Part shown: positions 15,442-24,736 of the stretch, piece after piece
Numbering within the stretch: the first letter of the stretch is position 1
Layout of the letters: every line of letters begins with the position of its first letter
Source of the DNA: Halorubrum amylolyticum
Lineage (GTDB): Archaea; Halobacteriota; Halobacteria; Halobacteriales; Haloferacaceae
Direction: 5' to 3'
DNA: 34,657 nt
NCBI RefSeq assembly: GCF_004114995.1
Contig: NZ_SDJP01000029.1
Coordinates: 1 to 34,657, forward strand
Made by a program: the position numbers and the translations under genes
The notes under the pieces: generated by a model
Told to the model about the DNA's origin: nothing
What the model saw: the letters and a program-made list of their open reading frames with translations, nothing else
Database searches by the model: none

Positions 15442-15549
15442 CCGTGGACGTGGCGACACACAAGAGTGCCCCAAGCAGCCTAAATATGGCTGCTATGAAA
15501 CGGAGCTACCAACCCACACTTTTCCATAAGAGCCATAGTTGAGTTACCC

Positions 15550-16461
15550 ATGGATTCAGATCGAACCCGTGGGATCCTCTTGGGGTTGGCGTGTGGAGAT
15601 GCGCTTGGCCGACCGGTTGAGTTCTCGTCAGCATCCTCAATTGCGGCCGAGCACGGCCAACTCAACGAGATGATTGGCCATGGGACGTGGAACCAGCCGG
15701 CGGGAACAATCACCGACGACACTGAGCAGGCGCTCTGTATTGCCCGTAGTCTTGTTGAGCAGCAAGCGTTCGATCCAGAAGATATCGCGTCTCGATTTGT
15801 CGATTGGTACGACAGTAATCCATTCGATATCGGCCGGATGACGATGAAGTCGTTGAGTCGGCTCAAACACGGCGACGACTGGAGCGAGGCTGGCCAGCAC
15901 GTCTGGGAGACTAGTCCCGAAGGCCAAAACGCAGGCAATGGGAGTGTGATGCGGTGCCCACCGCTCGCGATACCATATGCAACCGACTGGGAGCGACTTG
16001 TCACAGTGAGTCGACAATCCTCACAGATCACGCACGCAGATCCACGGTGTACCTACGGTTGCGCCGTTTTGAATCTCACACTTGCTGGCCTTCTTAACGA
16101 TGTAGACAACCCGTTACAGGACGCTCTCAATTACGTCGACGCAAGCGCCCCGGATGAACTGACTGCCGCGCTTAGGCCACTGGCACGTGGCGATCAACCC
16201 GATCTGCTGGAAACATCGGGTTACGTGATCCACTCACTCCAGACAGCACTCCACGATGGGCTACATACCGCAGACGCCGAGGAAGCAATTGTGACAGCCG
16301 TCAACCGAGGTGGAGACACCGATACGATCGGCGCAATCACAGGTGCTATCGCAGGTGCCCGATTTGGCGCGTCTCAGCTCCCGGACCGGTGGTTGACAGC
16401 GATTGACGAGGCAGACGAACTCGAAGCACTAGCAATGGAGCTTGACCGACCAGAGGAATGA
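15550..16461 (+). CDS. ADP-ribosylglycohydrolase (DraG/ARH family)
   Basis: A 303-residue all-helical enzyme that removes ADP-ribose from modified macromolecules. The N-terminal motif RGILLGLACGDALGRPVEF is followed by the metal site TITDDTEQA (D56, D57), QNAGNGSVMRCPPLAI (around 126-141), and the C-terminal metal motif VNRGGDTDTIGAITGAIAGA (N252, D256, D258). All the binuclear-metal Asp positions I would expect are present. It starts an apparent three-gene operon with exonuclease VII genes (32-nt and 42-nt gaps). Because the operon is otherwise DNA-directed, its substrate could be ADP-ribosylated DNA or a modified repair protein; that is inference. Length is normal for the family. Confidence 0.93.
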   Translation: MDSDRTRGILLGLACGDALGRPVEFSSASSIAAEHGQLNEMIGHGTWNQPAGTITDDTEQALCIARSLVEQQAFDPEDIASRFVDWYDSNPFDIGRMTMKSLSRLKHGDDWSEAGQHVWETSPEGQNAGNGSVMRCPPLAIPYATDWERLVTVSRQSSQITHADPRCTYGCAVLNLTLAGLLNDVDNPLQDALNYVDASAPDELTAALRPLARGDQPDLLETSGYVIHSLQTALHDGLHTADAEEAIVTAVNRGGDTDTIGAITGAIAGARFGASQLPDRWLTAIDEADELEALAMELDRPEE

Positions 16462-16493
16462 ACTAAACCACCCAACGTCATAGGCAGACCCGA

Positions 16494-17864
16494 ATGGCCG
16501 TCGACGACGATACCGGATCAGAAAATACGGAACCCCAGAAGTCAGCATGGTCTGTGTCTCGACTCAACGACGAAATTGCTGCCACTTTGGAATCCGCCGC
16601 GGAACGGTTCCCAACGTACGTTGTCGGCGAAGTATCCGATGCGACAGCGAAGGGCTACGGGACGTTCTTCACGCTCCGAGACGTCGACGGCGAGGAAACG
16701 ATCCAGTGTATTGTGTGGTCGTCCTATCGCGACCGCATCGACGAGAACATCACCGAAGGTGAGGAGGTAATCGTCCGGGCAAACGTCGATTTCTACGCCG
16801 AAGGCGGCCGGACACAACTCAACGTCAAAAACTACTGGCCGGTCGGCGATTCCGATCGATCACAGAAGTTGGAGGCATTGCGTGCCGAACTCAATGAGGA
16901 GGGCCTCTTCGATACCGACCGGAAACAGCCACTTCCACGGTTTCCCTCAAACATCGGCGTCGTCACCTCATTGACTGGGTCTGCCCGAGAGGACTTCCGT
17001 GAGTCCGCGTGGGGACGCGCACCCGGAGTGACGCTCACCTTCTTTGGGGCGACCGTTCAGGGCAAGAACGCCGCAGCATCGATTGTCGGGGCGCTCCAAC
17101 AGGCAGACCGAGATCCGGACATCGACACCATCGTCGTAACGCGTGGTGGCGGCGCAGACGACACGCTGTGGTGTTTCAATGAAGAGCCCGTCGTCCGAGC
17201 AATCGCGGACTGTGTGACCCCAACAGTCGTCGCTGTGGGCCACGAAGACGATGAGACCCTCGCCGAAGCGGTCGCAGACAAGCCAGCAATGACACCGACA
17301 GATGCGGGGATCGTAGCGACACCTGAGATGAGCACCATCCGAGAGCGGGTCGAGACCATCGAACGTCGGCTCCAAATCGGGTACCAAACAGTCGTCAGCG
17401 AGCAGCTTGACGCGCTCAATCGGCGGATCGAAAACGCCGTTGTGGGACTTGAACGGGCAGCAGAAACTCGGCAGGCACGTATCCAGCGAGCAGCCGATCT
17501 CGAACAGCGGATCGATACCGCCTACACGACACTTTCAGCATCACGCCTCGATGCGGTCGACGACAGAATCGAGACGGCACTCCAAGAGATCGAACACGCG
17601 GCGGAGACAGAGGCCGTTACAGTACGGGCAGCGCGGGGACGCATTGGCGGGCTTGAGACCCGTATTGATCGGGCGTACGGGACACATATCAATCAAGAAA
17701 CTGAAGCGCTCGAGCGCCGGATCGAAAGCGCGTATCGGGACATCGAGACGGATACAGACGTCCAAGAAGCCAAGCAGGAAGCCCGCCAGCTTCGGATAGT
17801 CATCCTGGTCCTCGTTGGGTTGCTACTGCTCGGTGTCGCACTATGGGCGGGTGGAATTCTGTGA
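16494..17864 (+). CDS. xseA: Exodeoxyribonuclease VII large subunit with C-terminal membrane helix
   Basis: Catalytic subunit of exonuclease VII, which degrades single-stranded DNA from both ends. An OB-fold occupies about residues 38-116 (VVGEVSDATAKGYGTFFTLR). The catalytic core follows: RFPSNIGVVTSLTGSAREDF (149-168), VVTRGGGADDTLWCFNEEPV (214-233) and AVGHEDDETLAEAVADKPAM then TPTDAG (247-272), matching the RGGGs-DLW-FN-E and GHE-D--VAD-RA-TPT signatures. The region 280-430 is a long coiled coil with repeated (E/D)RRIE-type heptads. The last 24 residues, LRIVILVLVGLLLLGVALWA and GGIL, are a clear transmembrane helix that bacterial XseA lacks. That would tether the nuclease to the membrane. 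Second gene of the operon. Confidence 0.93.
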   Translation: MAVDDDTGSENTEPQKSAWSVSRLNDEIAATLESAAERFPTYVVGEVSDATAKGYGTFFTLRDVDGEETIQCIVWSSYRDRIDENITEGEEVIVRANVDFYAEGGRTQLNVKNYWPVGDSDRSQKLEALRAELNEEGLFDTDRKQPLPRFPSNIGVVTSLTGSAREDFRESAWGRAPGVTLTFFGATVQGKNAAASIVGALQQADRDPDIDTIVVTRGGGADDTLWCFNEEPVVRAIADCVTPTVVAVGHEDDETLAEAVADKPAMTPTDAGIVATPEMSTIRERVETIERRLQIGYQTVVSEQLDALNRRIENAVVGLERAAETRQARIQRAADLEQRIDTAYTTLSASRLDAVDDRIETALQEIEHAAETEAVTVRAARGRIGGLETRIDRAYGTHINQETEALERRIESAYRDIETDTDVQEAKQEARQLRIVILVLVGLLLLGVALWAGGIL

Positions 17865-17906
17865 GCACAACAGGGTATTCAAGCACCCCGCGAATAACTA
17901 TCGACC

Positions 17907-18122
17907 ATGAGTGAGGCTGAGGTCGACATCGCCGAGACAATCGATCGACTTGAAGAAATCGCTGAGACACTCGAAGATGGAGAGGTTGATCTCACCACAG
18001 CGAAGGAGCTCCGCGAAGAGGCAGACGACCATCTTGAGGAGCTTTGTGAGGCGCTGGACGTCGGCGACGGTGACATCATTGAGATCGACGGTGAGGCCGC
18101 CGAGTTAGAGAGCGCCGAGTGA
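17907..18122 (+). CDS. xseB: Exodeoxyribonuclease VII small subunit
   Basis: A 71-residue acidic helical hairpin: EAEVDIAETIDRLEEIAETL, EDGEVDLTTAKELREEADDH, LEELCEALDVGDGDIIEIDG. The pattern 'hxxLEEIxxxLExGEhxLxxAhxLxEExxxxLxxhxxxL' is that of XseB, which binds the coiled coil of XseA and is required for activity. It follows xseA by 42 nt in the same direction, completing the enzyme. The family is about 70-80 residues, so this is full length. The extra acidic tail (GEAAELESAE) fits halophilic adaptation. Confidence 0.88.
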   Translation: MSEAEVDIAETIDRLEEIAETLEDGEVDLTTAKELREEADDHLEELCEALDVGDGDIIEIDGEAAELESAE

Positions 18123-18131
18123 GTTTTCGGA

Positions 18132-18155
18132 CGTTTCCGGAAACGGAGCGTTTCC
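18132..18155. promoter_or_regulatory. Palindrome CGTTTCCGGAAACG plus half-site upstream of the second orc
   Basis: A perfect 14-bp palindrome at 18132-18145 is followed by a second CGTTTCC at 18149-18155. GTTTCC/GGAAAC cores occur in other haloarchaeal origin boxes, so this may be a binding site of the Orc encoded at 18278. Only one clear copy exists, so an origin is not claimed. The gene's TATA box is TTTTTATAATC near 18238-18248. Confidence 0.35.
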
Positions 18156-18277
18156 ACAATCAAAATCGGGAGACGTCGACACTATAGAAGAAGCGATTCA
18201 ACGGCGATGAGGAGCTTTCTGGAACTGACCCGGTGAGCTTTTTATAATCTGACCGGAAATTACTCTGGCAGAAACAA

Positions 18278-19306
18278 ATGATCCGTGATGCTCGCGTCCT
18301 CCGTGCCGGGTTCGTCCCTCGAGAAGTCGAGCATCGCGACGCCGAAGTCAACCACCTCTCGAGCGTTCTCGAACCGATCACGAACGGCGAGCCGGCTGAC
18401 ACGGCCATCGTCACCGGCCCGAGCGGTGTCGGTAAAACCTGTGTCTCGAAGTTCGTTACCGAACGGCTCCGCGAGGAAGTACTCGACGTCGAGGCCACCT
18501 ACGTGAATTGCTGGCGAAACTATAGTCGCTTCCGAACGCTGTACCAGATTCTCGACGACATCGGCGCGACGATAGACATCCATCGCCAGTCGACACCTCA
18601 CGACGAGCTCATTGATCGGCTCCAACAGTACGACGGTCCTCGAACCGTCGTCATCCTCGACGAGGTCGACCAACTCGAAGACCCGAGCCTCATCTACGAC
18701 CTCCACAGTATGGAGCAGTTCGCGGTGATCTGTATCGCGAACAAAGAAGAAGAACTGTTCAGCCGCGTCGACGATCGGCTTGTGAGTCGGCTGCGCTCCA
18801 GCGAACACGTCCGGATGGACAAGTACCACAACGAGCAACTCTACGACATTCTGAGTGCTCGAACGAAATGGGGGCTTGAAAACGGCGTCATCACCGACGA
18901 GCAGCTTTATCAGATCGCTGATGCCGCTGCTGGTGATGCCCGTCTCGCGATCGGGATGCTTCGCAGCGCAGCCAGCACGGCTGATCGCGAAAATTACGAG
19001 GACATCACCAACGACATTCTCATAGACGCTGCCGAAGATGCTCGGGCACAAATCAAGCAGAAGAGCCTCGATTCACTCACGCCGCACCAGCGGGTCGTCT
19101 ATGATATTGTTCGCGACCATGGCCCGCTTGGACCCAGCGAGATTCACGAACGCTATTCCGTGGAAGTCGATGATCCGCGGACGAAACGGACTGTGCGGGC
19201 GTATCTGTCTAAGATGACCCAATACAACCTCCTCGAGGCGGAGGGGACGAGTCGGGACCGAGAGTACTCGCTCGTCGATTCGGCAGCGGCGTCACCGATA
19301 CAGTGA
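18278..19306 (+). CDS. orc: Orc1/Cdc6-family AAA+ ATPase (second)
   Basis: A 342-residue Orc-like ATPase, shorter and diverged from the one at 9431. Walker A is GPSGVGKT (47-54), Walker B is VVILDEVDQ (D128, E129), and sensor 1 region reads AVICIANKEEELFSRVDDRL. The family-typical start LRAGFVPREVEHRDAEVNHL is present. The C-terminal winged helix is visible in LTPHQRVVYDIVRDHGPLGP then SEIHERYSVEV and RTVRAYLSKMTQYNLLEAEG. It could be an initiator for another origin or a regulator; many haloarchaeal replicons carry orphan copies. No origin-box cluster surrounds it, unlike the first copy. It is monocistronic and has a strong TATA box. Confidence 0.9.
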   Translation: MIRDARVLRAGFVPREVEHRDAEVNHLSSVLEPITNGEPADTAIVTGPSGVGKTCVSKFVTERLREEVLDVEATYVNCWRNYSRFRTLYQILDDIGATIDIHRQSTPHDELIDRLQQYDGPRTVVILDEVDQLEDPSLIYDLHSMEQFAVICIANKEEELFSRVDDRLVSRLRSSEHVRMDKYHNEQLYDILSARTKWGLENGVITDEQLYQIADAAAGDARLAIGMLRSAASTADRENYEDITNDILIDAAEDARAQIKQKSLDSLTPHQRVVYDIVRDHGPLGPSEIHERYSVEVDDPRTKRTVRAYLSKMTQYNLLEAEGTSRDREYSLVDSAAASPIQ

Positions 19307-19321
19307 CCGTGATGCCGTCAG

Positions 19322-19363
19322 CTATCCCGAACTGAACCTGCCGAGGCCCGATTGTCGGTGGTT
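19322..19363 (-). pseudogene. Remnant of an SRAP gene 3' end
   Basis: The minus strand reads NHRQSGLGRFSSG-stop (TAG at 19322-19324), matching DHEQSGLGEFRSE-stop at the end of the intact SRAP gene (stop at 23901). The nucleotide match is centred on GCCGAGGCCCGATTG. Homology ends upstream. It lies between the second orc and the sacsin-like gene. Confidence 0.65.
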
Positions 19364-19468
19364 CCAATCAGGACGGTTTGCTCGCGTACGGGCGTACGTG
19401 ATACAGATTTTTCAGATTCGCCCGACTTTCTCGCCGAATAACACGTCTCGGAAGCTGAGGCTTGGATT

Positions 19469-22400
19469 TCAATCGTCTTGCTCGTCAGAAATAAGATCCA
19501 GAGAGTAGCTAATGGCCTCCTCGGTGCGATATGGATCTATCGAAGCTTTCCGCTTAACCGCGTCTCCATGCGCTAACGGATTCTCGAGTACTGCCAGTTC
19601 ATACGACCCGTCCTCGCTGGATCCATCATACACTCGATAGAGATAGAACCGTTCTTGATGGGTCAGAGCTTGTTGGACCTGGCCGTCATCCAAAGTTACG
19701 TATCCCTGTTGACTTGTACTGCTTTTCACCTCGATATATCGATCTATGAGGGTTCTGTCAGGGTCTGATTCGAATGCCTCTTTTCGTTCCTCCGTCTCAA
19801 AACTCAATACGTCACACCCATAGCTTTCGCTTCCTTGGATATGTGAAACGAGGATTGGGAAACGACCCGCGTCAATTTCGAACCAGTATGCGAGTTTTTC
19901 GGCCCCTTCAGAATCGGGTACATCGTATGTTCCCGATGTCGACCGACTCTGTGATGTCTGCGATGTGCGGCGAATCGTGATGGATCTTCCCTCAACCGTT
20001 TCGAAGCCCTGTTGCTTTGATGAAACGCCTTCTATCGATTCGTCGATGCCAGATTGTGCTGTCGAAGCAGGTGTCTCATCGGTCGGCTGTTGTGAATTGA
20101 CAGCCGTTCCGTCACGCGAGGGACTATCTTCCGATCGATCTCTTTCTGTTTTCTTCGTTCGATCCATTCCGTCTGTGACTTCAGGCGCAGTGAAAACCGA
20201 GTCCGACTCTTCAGAGGTCTCACCTGTGAGGAGCGCTCTAGATTCACGTAAGCGTTCATACGCGGATTCGTCACCTAAGAGCACCTCCAAACGCTGACGC
20301 CTATCATTTGCCGTTGCGAGCGAGAGAATATCCTTGCTCAGCTTCTTATCGAGGACATCTGAAAAAACATCTCCGACCAACCGAGCAAGATGGTCATCAG
20401 TCACCTGTGGCCTCCCGTCGAGAATATCGGGCACAACATACACTGCCGAATCGTCAATGAGGTACGATCCTAGTTGAAGTTCGATATCGAAGGTATCGCC
20501 ACCAACTGATACAGTCGCCTTTACCGCGTTACATAGGACGATTTCTACATCGCGTATCGCCCGTAGCTCCCGGCGATTATCGTCGCCATCAACTCTGAAG
20601 GCGTAAATGAACGGCTTCAACTCTTCAACCTCCTGCGAAAACTCGTCCATATACAGGTGGTGGTCGTAGTCGACGTCTGAGATGTTGATATCAGAGTTTG
20701 TGAGCCCCTCTACGCCGAAGAACTGTTTCACCTTCTCAGTACCTTGGCGGTTATCGAGCATCAGTGAGGAGTATCTGTTCTCAACTGGCGCAGGAATTGA
20801 GTCGGTGTTTGTGTATCGCAGCTCCGACACCGGATAGTATCCTTCGACTCCCTCGTGAGTTCCGAACATTTCCCCATTTTCGATGAAATCAGCACGCAGA
20901 GATGCTGGTGGAGCCTCGTCACTTTCACGATTCTTTAGCAAGGTTCGATAGACCCGCTTTGCCACCTTTCCGTCTGGATCGCGATCAGGAAGGTTAAACA
21001 GGATTTCGTAGAACGATTCCCACGAAAGATCGGCGAGTGTATTCGTTACACCCAGGTCTCGGAGCGTTTTGGAGATATCAGTTTCGTCAACACCCAGTTC
21101 GGAGAAGAGCGGATATTCTGGATCTACTGCCGGATATCCAACTAATGGCGAGATATCCTCCGCTAACGATGCAGTCGAGCAGGTCTGTGGGGTCTGAAGA
21201 TTAGTCTCTTCACCTTGGACAGGAAGCCACTGGCTCGTTCGGAGAATCCAGTAAGGGTGGGAAGGTACAGACTGCTCGTTAAGTGATTTCCAATTTTGGT
21301 GGTACTTGGGTTTGATCTCAAGTATCGCGTCTGATCCATTCTTCCGCCAGCGATTGGTCGTCTCTGGAATCGTCGCAAGCCACGCGAGTATCGCATACGG
21401 ATGTGCGCTTTCGACGATCTCCTCAAGTCGGTCGACTGTCTCGACCCTTCGTAGCCGATAATTCCGTGTCGACGTAACGTCATTCGGGGTTTCTTTTGTT
21501 TCACTCCCGAACTCAGCTGGATAGTCTAATGTCTCGAGGACGTGGTCGAAGAAGTCAGAATTACTCATCTCACGTCGCTCTAATCGCGGCTCATCGGCGA
21601 CACCCAACCAAAGCAAGAACGACTCTAGCTTGCTTACATCGTCAAAGAAGTCTAATTCTGAGGGACTTACGACGAACAGCTCCTGATCTACTGACTCATA
21701 CAGATGTTCGACCAATTTGCCGTTGGGGTACTCACCCGTTAGATAGAGAGAGCTGGCCTTTGCGAAAGTCCCGGTACGTGTCGGAATAACAATCGAGATT
21801 TCTGTGAGGCTCACCCCCTTGGCACCGGCTTCGTAAAGGTCCCACAGCCCACGTAGCATCTTCCGGCGCCAATGTGCCTCTGAGTCCGGATTCTGAGAAA
21901 CGCGGTCGTTCGCTTCGGTGACAACCGCTTGGACTAGCCCTGAAAGCTCGTACTCACGAATATTAAACGACGATAGCTTCATTCGCAGATCTCGAATACT
22001 GGTCAATCCCCAGCTTGACTGCAGCTTTGATGCAAGATCAGGGTGAAGAATATCTCTTGGAACCCATGAGGGGAGTGTAATCGACTCTCCCTGTGGTGGG
22101 AGGAAAGTAGTTCGTTCAGGCGGAATTGTATTCCCCTCGCCATCAACCAGAAGACGCGGTGGAGTCTCGTCTCCAATGAGATTATTATCGACGAGACGGG
22201 TGATGATGCCTGCTCGGGTTGTCATAGAAAGGTCGCTTGAAATAGTATCAAGTCGCGTTTGTAGGTCTGTGTAGTTGATGTGCCCAACGTCTAAACGATC
22301 CAGCTGGTTCTTCACATCCTGACTGTTCGTGTGAAGACAGACATCGTCGAATAACTCTCCTTGGAGTAGGTCGTCAAAATCACCGGAAATTCGCTTTGCC

Positions 22401-23704
22401 TTCGCGGGTGTTGTAAAGGAACCATCCTGCACTGGGATGAGTGACCGCGTAGCAACTTCTGACTCAAGTAACTGCTCGAATGAGCTTTGGACTTCATCTG
22501 GTGCTCCGAGGTTGTTTAGCGTAGAACCGATTGGTCCTGTGGGTGAAACTGTACGGAGAGCGGCCCACGGGGTTTCTTCAGATCGGTGGTCCTCCGCTGC
22601 ATCAATCATCTTCGACGCTAATCGTTCAGCGACAAATCGATTCGCATCGCTCTCTATCAGGTGATTTCGTGATTCTGTCACCTGAAACGTGGCGTGCGCC
22701 AACATCGGAAATGGGAACGAGACCTTGGTAGGGAAGAAAACAAAGAGATCAGATGGTAGCTCCTTGCTTCTGATATCCTCTGGTATAGCGATTTTAATCT
22801 CGTACCGATCTTTGGTTTGCGAAGCGGTGGTATATTCCTCTGGAATTTCCCCTGAGTCCTTGAATATTTTCCACGTAGTCGGTTCGCCGCTGCCGTGGTC
22901 AACAATAACCTCCTCTTCCCCGCGTTTGACACTCCAGTGCTCTTCTCGTTCCGGACTGCGAATCCGAAGATCATCTACGCTCCGCAGGAACAGCGTGAGC
23001 TCTTTGAATAGGGAGTTGATCTCCTTCTGAACTTGGTTTCGACTGTCGCTGTCAAACAGAGGAATACAGATTACAGTGTCGTAGCCTCGACCCTTGATCT
23101 GCTGGCCTTGTTTGTGGACTTCCTCGAAACGTGTATCTACAACGTCGCTCTCTGAGAGAAGTCGTGGCGTGCTCAGCGTTGCGATTGGATTTGGGGTTCC
23201 CCGCTGCTCGTATCGCTTAGCTTTCCTATCAATTTCGTCGTTTTCAGCACGGAGTTTGTTTAAATACTCAGCTGCGAACTGTTCCGAGAATCCGATCGAT
23301 ACGTCTCCGCTGTGTATGAGCACGTCCGAACTCCAATTCAAAATAGACCGGAATCCAAGTCCCTTGTAGCCGATACATTCCTCCCGGAATTGTTTCGGGC
23401 TATTGTCGCTGAGCATTAACGAACTGATTCCCTCACGGGAGAAGGGCTCCCCACTATTAGCAACGAATAGGCCTTCCTCTGTCAGTTCTATTAGAACGTC
23501 AACCGAATCGGACGATTCCCAGCCGGCGTCGTCAGCGTTCTGGATGAGCTCCAGTAATCCACGACCAGAATATCCGTCAATATGCTTTGTCTCTCGATTA
23601 TAGTCTGAAAAGAGTCGGTCTTCGTCCCGATGGTACACGTCTTCCATCTTCTGGAGTTGGTCTTCCACCCAACTCCCCCACTCTTCAGGCGAAGTATTTG
23701 TCAT
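19469..23704 (-). CDS. Sacsin-like GHKL ATPase with C-terminal DUF3883 nuclease-like domain
   Basis: A 1411-residue protein. The N-terminal Hsp90-like (GHKL) domain shows the N-box GLLELIQNADDAGWES (Asn56) and the G-boxes LFVANSGEPFSREGI and EECIGYKGLGFRSILNW, as in sacsin-type proteins. About 1100 residues without recognised motifs follow. A Ser/Thr/Glu-rich linker (about 1180-1270) leads to a C-terminal domain with YWFEIDAGRFPILVSHIQGS, SYGCDVLSFE and DRYIEVKSSTSQQGYVTLDD: D...E-x-K, the DUF3883 restriction-like core. Such ATPase-nuclease giants are predicted defence proteins; the target is unknown. ATG 23704 is preferred over a TTG four codons earlier, with AATAAA at leaderless distance. 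GC content looks lower than in the flanking genes, consistent with transfer. Confidence 0.82.
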   Translation of the reverse strand: MTNTSPEEWGSWVEDQLQKMEDVYHRDEDRLFSDYNRETKHIDGYSGRGLLELIQNADDAGWESSDSVDVLIELTEEGLFVANSGEPFSREGISSLMLSDNSPKQFREECIGYKGLGFRSILNWSSDVLIHSGDVSIGFSEQFAAEYLNKLRAENDEIDRKAKRYEQRGTPNPIATLSTPRLLSESDVVDTRFEEVHKQGQQIKGRGYDTVICIPLFDSDSRNQVQKEINSLFKELTLFLRSVDDLRIRSPEREEHWSVKRGEEEVIVDHGSGEPTTWKIFKDSGEIPEEYTTASQTKDRYEIKIAIPEDIRSKELPSDLFVFFPTKVSFPFPMLAHATFQVTESRNHLIESDANRFVAERLASKMIDAAEDHRSEETPWAALRTVSPTGPIGSTLNNLGAPDEVQSSFEQLLESEVATRSLIPVQDGSFTTPAKAKRISGDFDDLLQGELFDDVCLHTNSQDVKNQLDRLDVGHINYTDLQTRLDTISSDLSMTTRAGIITRLVDNNLIGDETPPRLLVDGEGNTIPPERTTFLPPQGESITLPSWVPRDILHPDLASKLQSSWGLTSIRDLRMKLSSFNIREYELSGLVQAVVTEANDRVSQNPDSEAHWRRKMLRGLWDLYEAGAKGVSLTEISIVIPTRTGTFAKASSLYLTGEYPNGKLVEHLYESVDQELFVVSPSELDFFDDVSKLESFLLWLGVADEPRLERREMSNSDFFDHVLETLDYPAEFGSETKETPNDVTSTRNYRLRRVETVDRLEEIVESAHPYAILAWLATIPETTNRWRKNGSDAILEIKPKYHQNWKSLNEQSVPSHPYWILRTSQWLPVQGEETNLQTPQTCSTASLAEDISPLVGYPAVDPEYPLFSELGVDETDISKTLRDLGVTNTLADLSWESFYEILFNLPDRDPDGKVAKRVYRTLLKNRESDEAPPASLRADFIENGEMFGTHEGVEGYYPVSELRYTNTDSIPAPVENRYSSLMLDNRQGTEKVKQFFGVEGLTNSDINISDVDYDHHLYMDEFSQEVEELKPFIYAFRVDGDDNRRELRAIRDVEIVLCNAVKATVSVGGDTFDIELQLGSYLIDDSAVYVVPDILDGRPQVTDDHLARLVGDVFSDVLDKKLSKDILSLATANDRRQRLEVLLGDESAYERLRESRALLTGETSEESDSVFTAPEVTDGMDRTKKTERDRSEDSPSRDGTAVNSQQPTDETPASTAQSGIDESIEGVSSKQQGFETVEGRSITIRRTSQTSQSRSTSGTYDVPDSEGAEKLAYWFEIDAGRFPILVSHIQGSESYGCDVLSFETEERKEAFESDPDRTLIDRYIEVKSSTSQQGYVTLDDGQVQQALTHQERFYLYRVYDGSSEDGSYELAVLENPLAHGDAVKRKASIDPYRTEEAISYSLDLISDEQDD

Positions 23705-23900
23705 ACATTCAGACAATCGGGCGAGGGGGTTTATTCGTGTTGACCAAGTTCCCTATTGATCGGCTTTCGAGGGCCGGGAGCACGGATGGTCGCACCGATA
23801 TAGAAGAACAACTAGACGAAGGGTCATCTTGCGGGGTCGCTGAACTTATCAACCTCAGCGTTTACCCTGCTCTTTAGTGTGCTAATTGTTCTAAACGGGC

Positions 23901-24590
23901 TCATTCCGACCTGAACTCGCCGAGGCCCGATTGCTCGTGGTCCAGCGGCTCGATGACCTGGGGATCGTCGTTGCCGGGGTTGTTGACCCGCGTCGAAATC
24001 TCGTAGGCGTCCAGATCGTCTTTCGGATACGGCTGGCACAGTTCCTTGCGGGTGTCCGAATCTGCGGCGAGCCAGTCGGATTCGGCGTCCCTCGGGAGGA
24101 CGACCGGCATCCGGTCGTGGATGGAGTTCATCAGGTCGTTCGGCTCCGTCGTGAGAATCGTGACGCACGAGATCGTCTCATCGTCGCCCTCCCAGACGTC
24201 CCAGAGCCCGGCCATCGCGAAGGCAGGGTCGTCTTCGCGGTAAATCCGGTAGGGCTGTTTCGACCCGCCGTTCGGCGATTTCCACTCATAGAACCCTGAC
24301 GAGGGGACGAGGCAGGGACGTGATTCCCACGCTCGCTCGAAGACGCGTTTCTCGTCGGCCGCCTCGGAGCGAGCGTTGATGATGCCCTCCTCGAACTCGT
24401 CCGCCCAGAACGGAATCAACCCCCAGTGGTAGGCATCGATCTCGTCTGGAGCCTCGTTCGTGACGATGTGGAGATCGTCGCCAGGTGCGATGTTGTATCG
24501 GGGTGTGTACCCGCCGTCCGCGACGACCTCGGCATCGAAGCGGGCCTCGAGGTCTGCTTGGTCGATGAAGAGCGAGTTCCGGCCACACAT
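23901..24590 (-). CDS. SRAP (HMCES/YedK) abasic-site DNA-protein crosslink enzyme
   Basis: A 229-residue SOS-response-associated peptidase family protein. It crosslinks to abasic sites in single-stranded DNA through Cys2. Starting at ATG 24590 places Cys at position 2 (MCGRNSL), which the autocatalytic removal of Met requires and which decides this start over the longer frame. Other signatures: RYNIAPGDDL (N33), AYHWGLIPFWADE, INARSE (N72, R74), LVPSSGFYEWK (E102) and SIHDRMPVVLP (H158). All key residues are present, so the enzyme should be active. It is adjacent to the sacsin-like giant and divergent from the Mrr-like gene. A fragment of a second copy lies beyond the sacsin gene. Confidence 0.95.
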   Translation of the reverse strand: MCGRNSLFIDQADLEARFDAEVVADGGYTPRYNIAPGDDLHIVTNEAPDEIDAYHWGLIPFWADEFEEGIINARSEAADEKRVFERAWESRPCLVPSSGFYEWKSPNGGSKQPYRIYREDDPAFAMAGLWDVWEGDDETISCVTILTTEPNDLMNSIHDRMPVVLPRDAESDWLAADSDTRKELCQPYPKDDLDAYEISTRVNNPGNDDPQVIEPLDHEQSGLGEFRSE

Positions 24591-24736
24591 ACATCCGGGT
24601 CCGCCCGGGAGAGTCTTCAACGTATCTGGAAATGTGGACGGCTGATTCTGTTGCATCCCTCGTTTGACGGTGGATTTGGGATGATCGGTAAGCACAACAT
24701 ACACTTTTACTGTTGTATCGGGTGTAGAGAAGATTG

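Noticed and set aside
18260..19051. Long minus-strand open frame opposite the second orc
   Set aside because: It is the antisense shadow of a clear AAA+ gene with Walker motifs on the plus strand; its translation has no recognisable domain.
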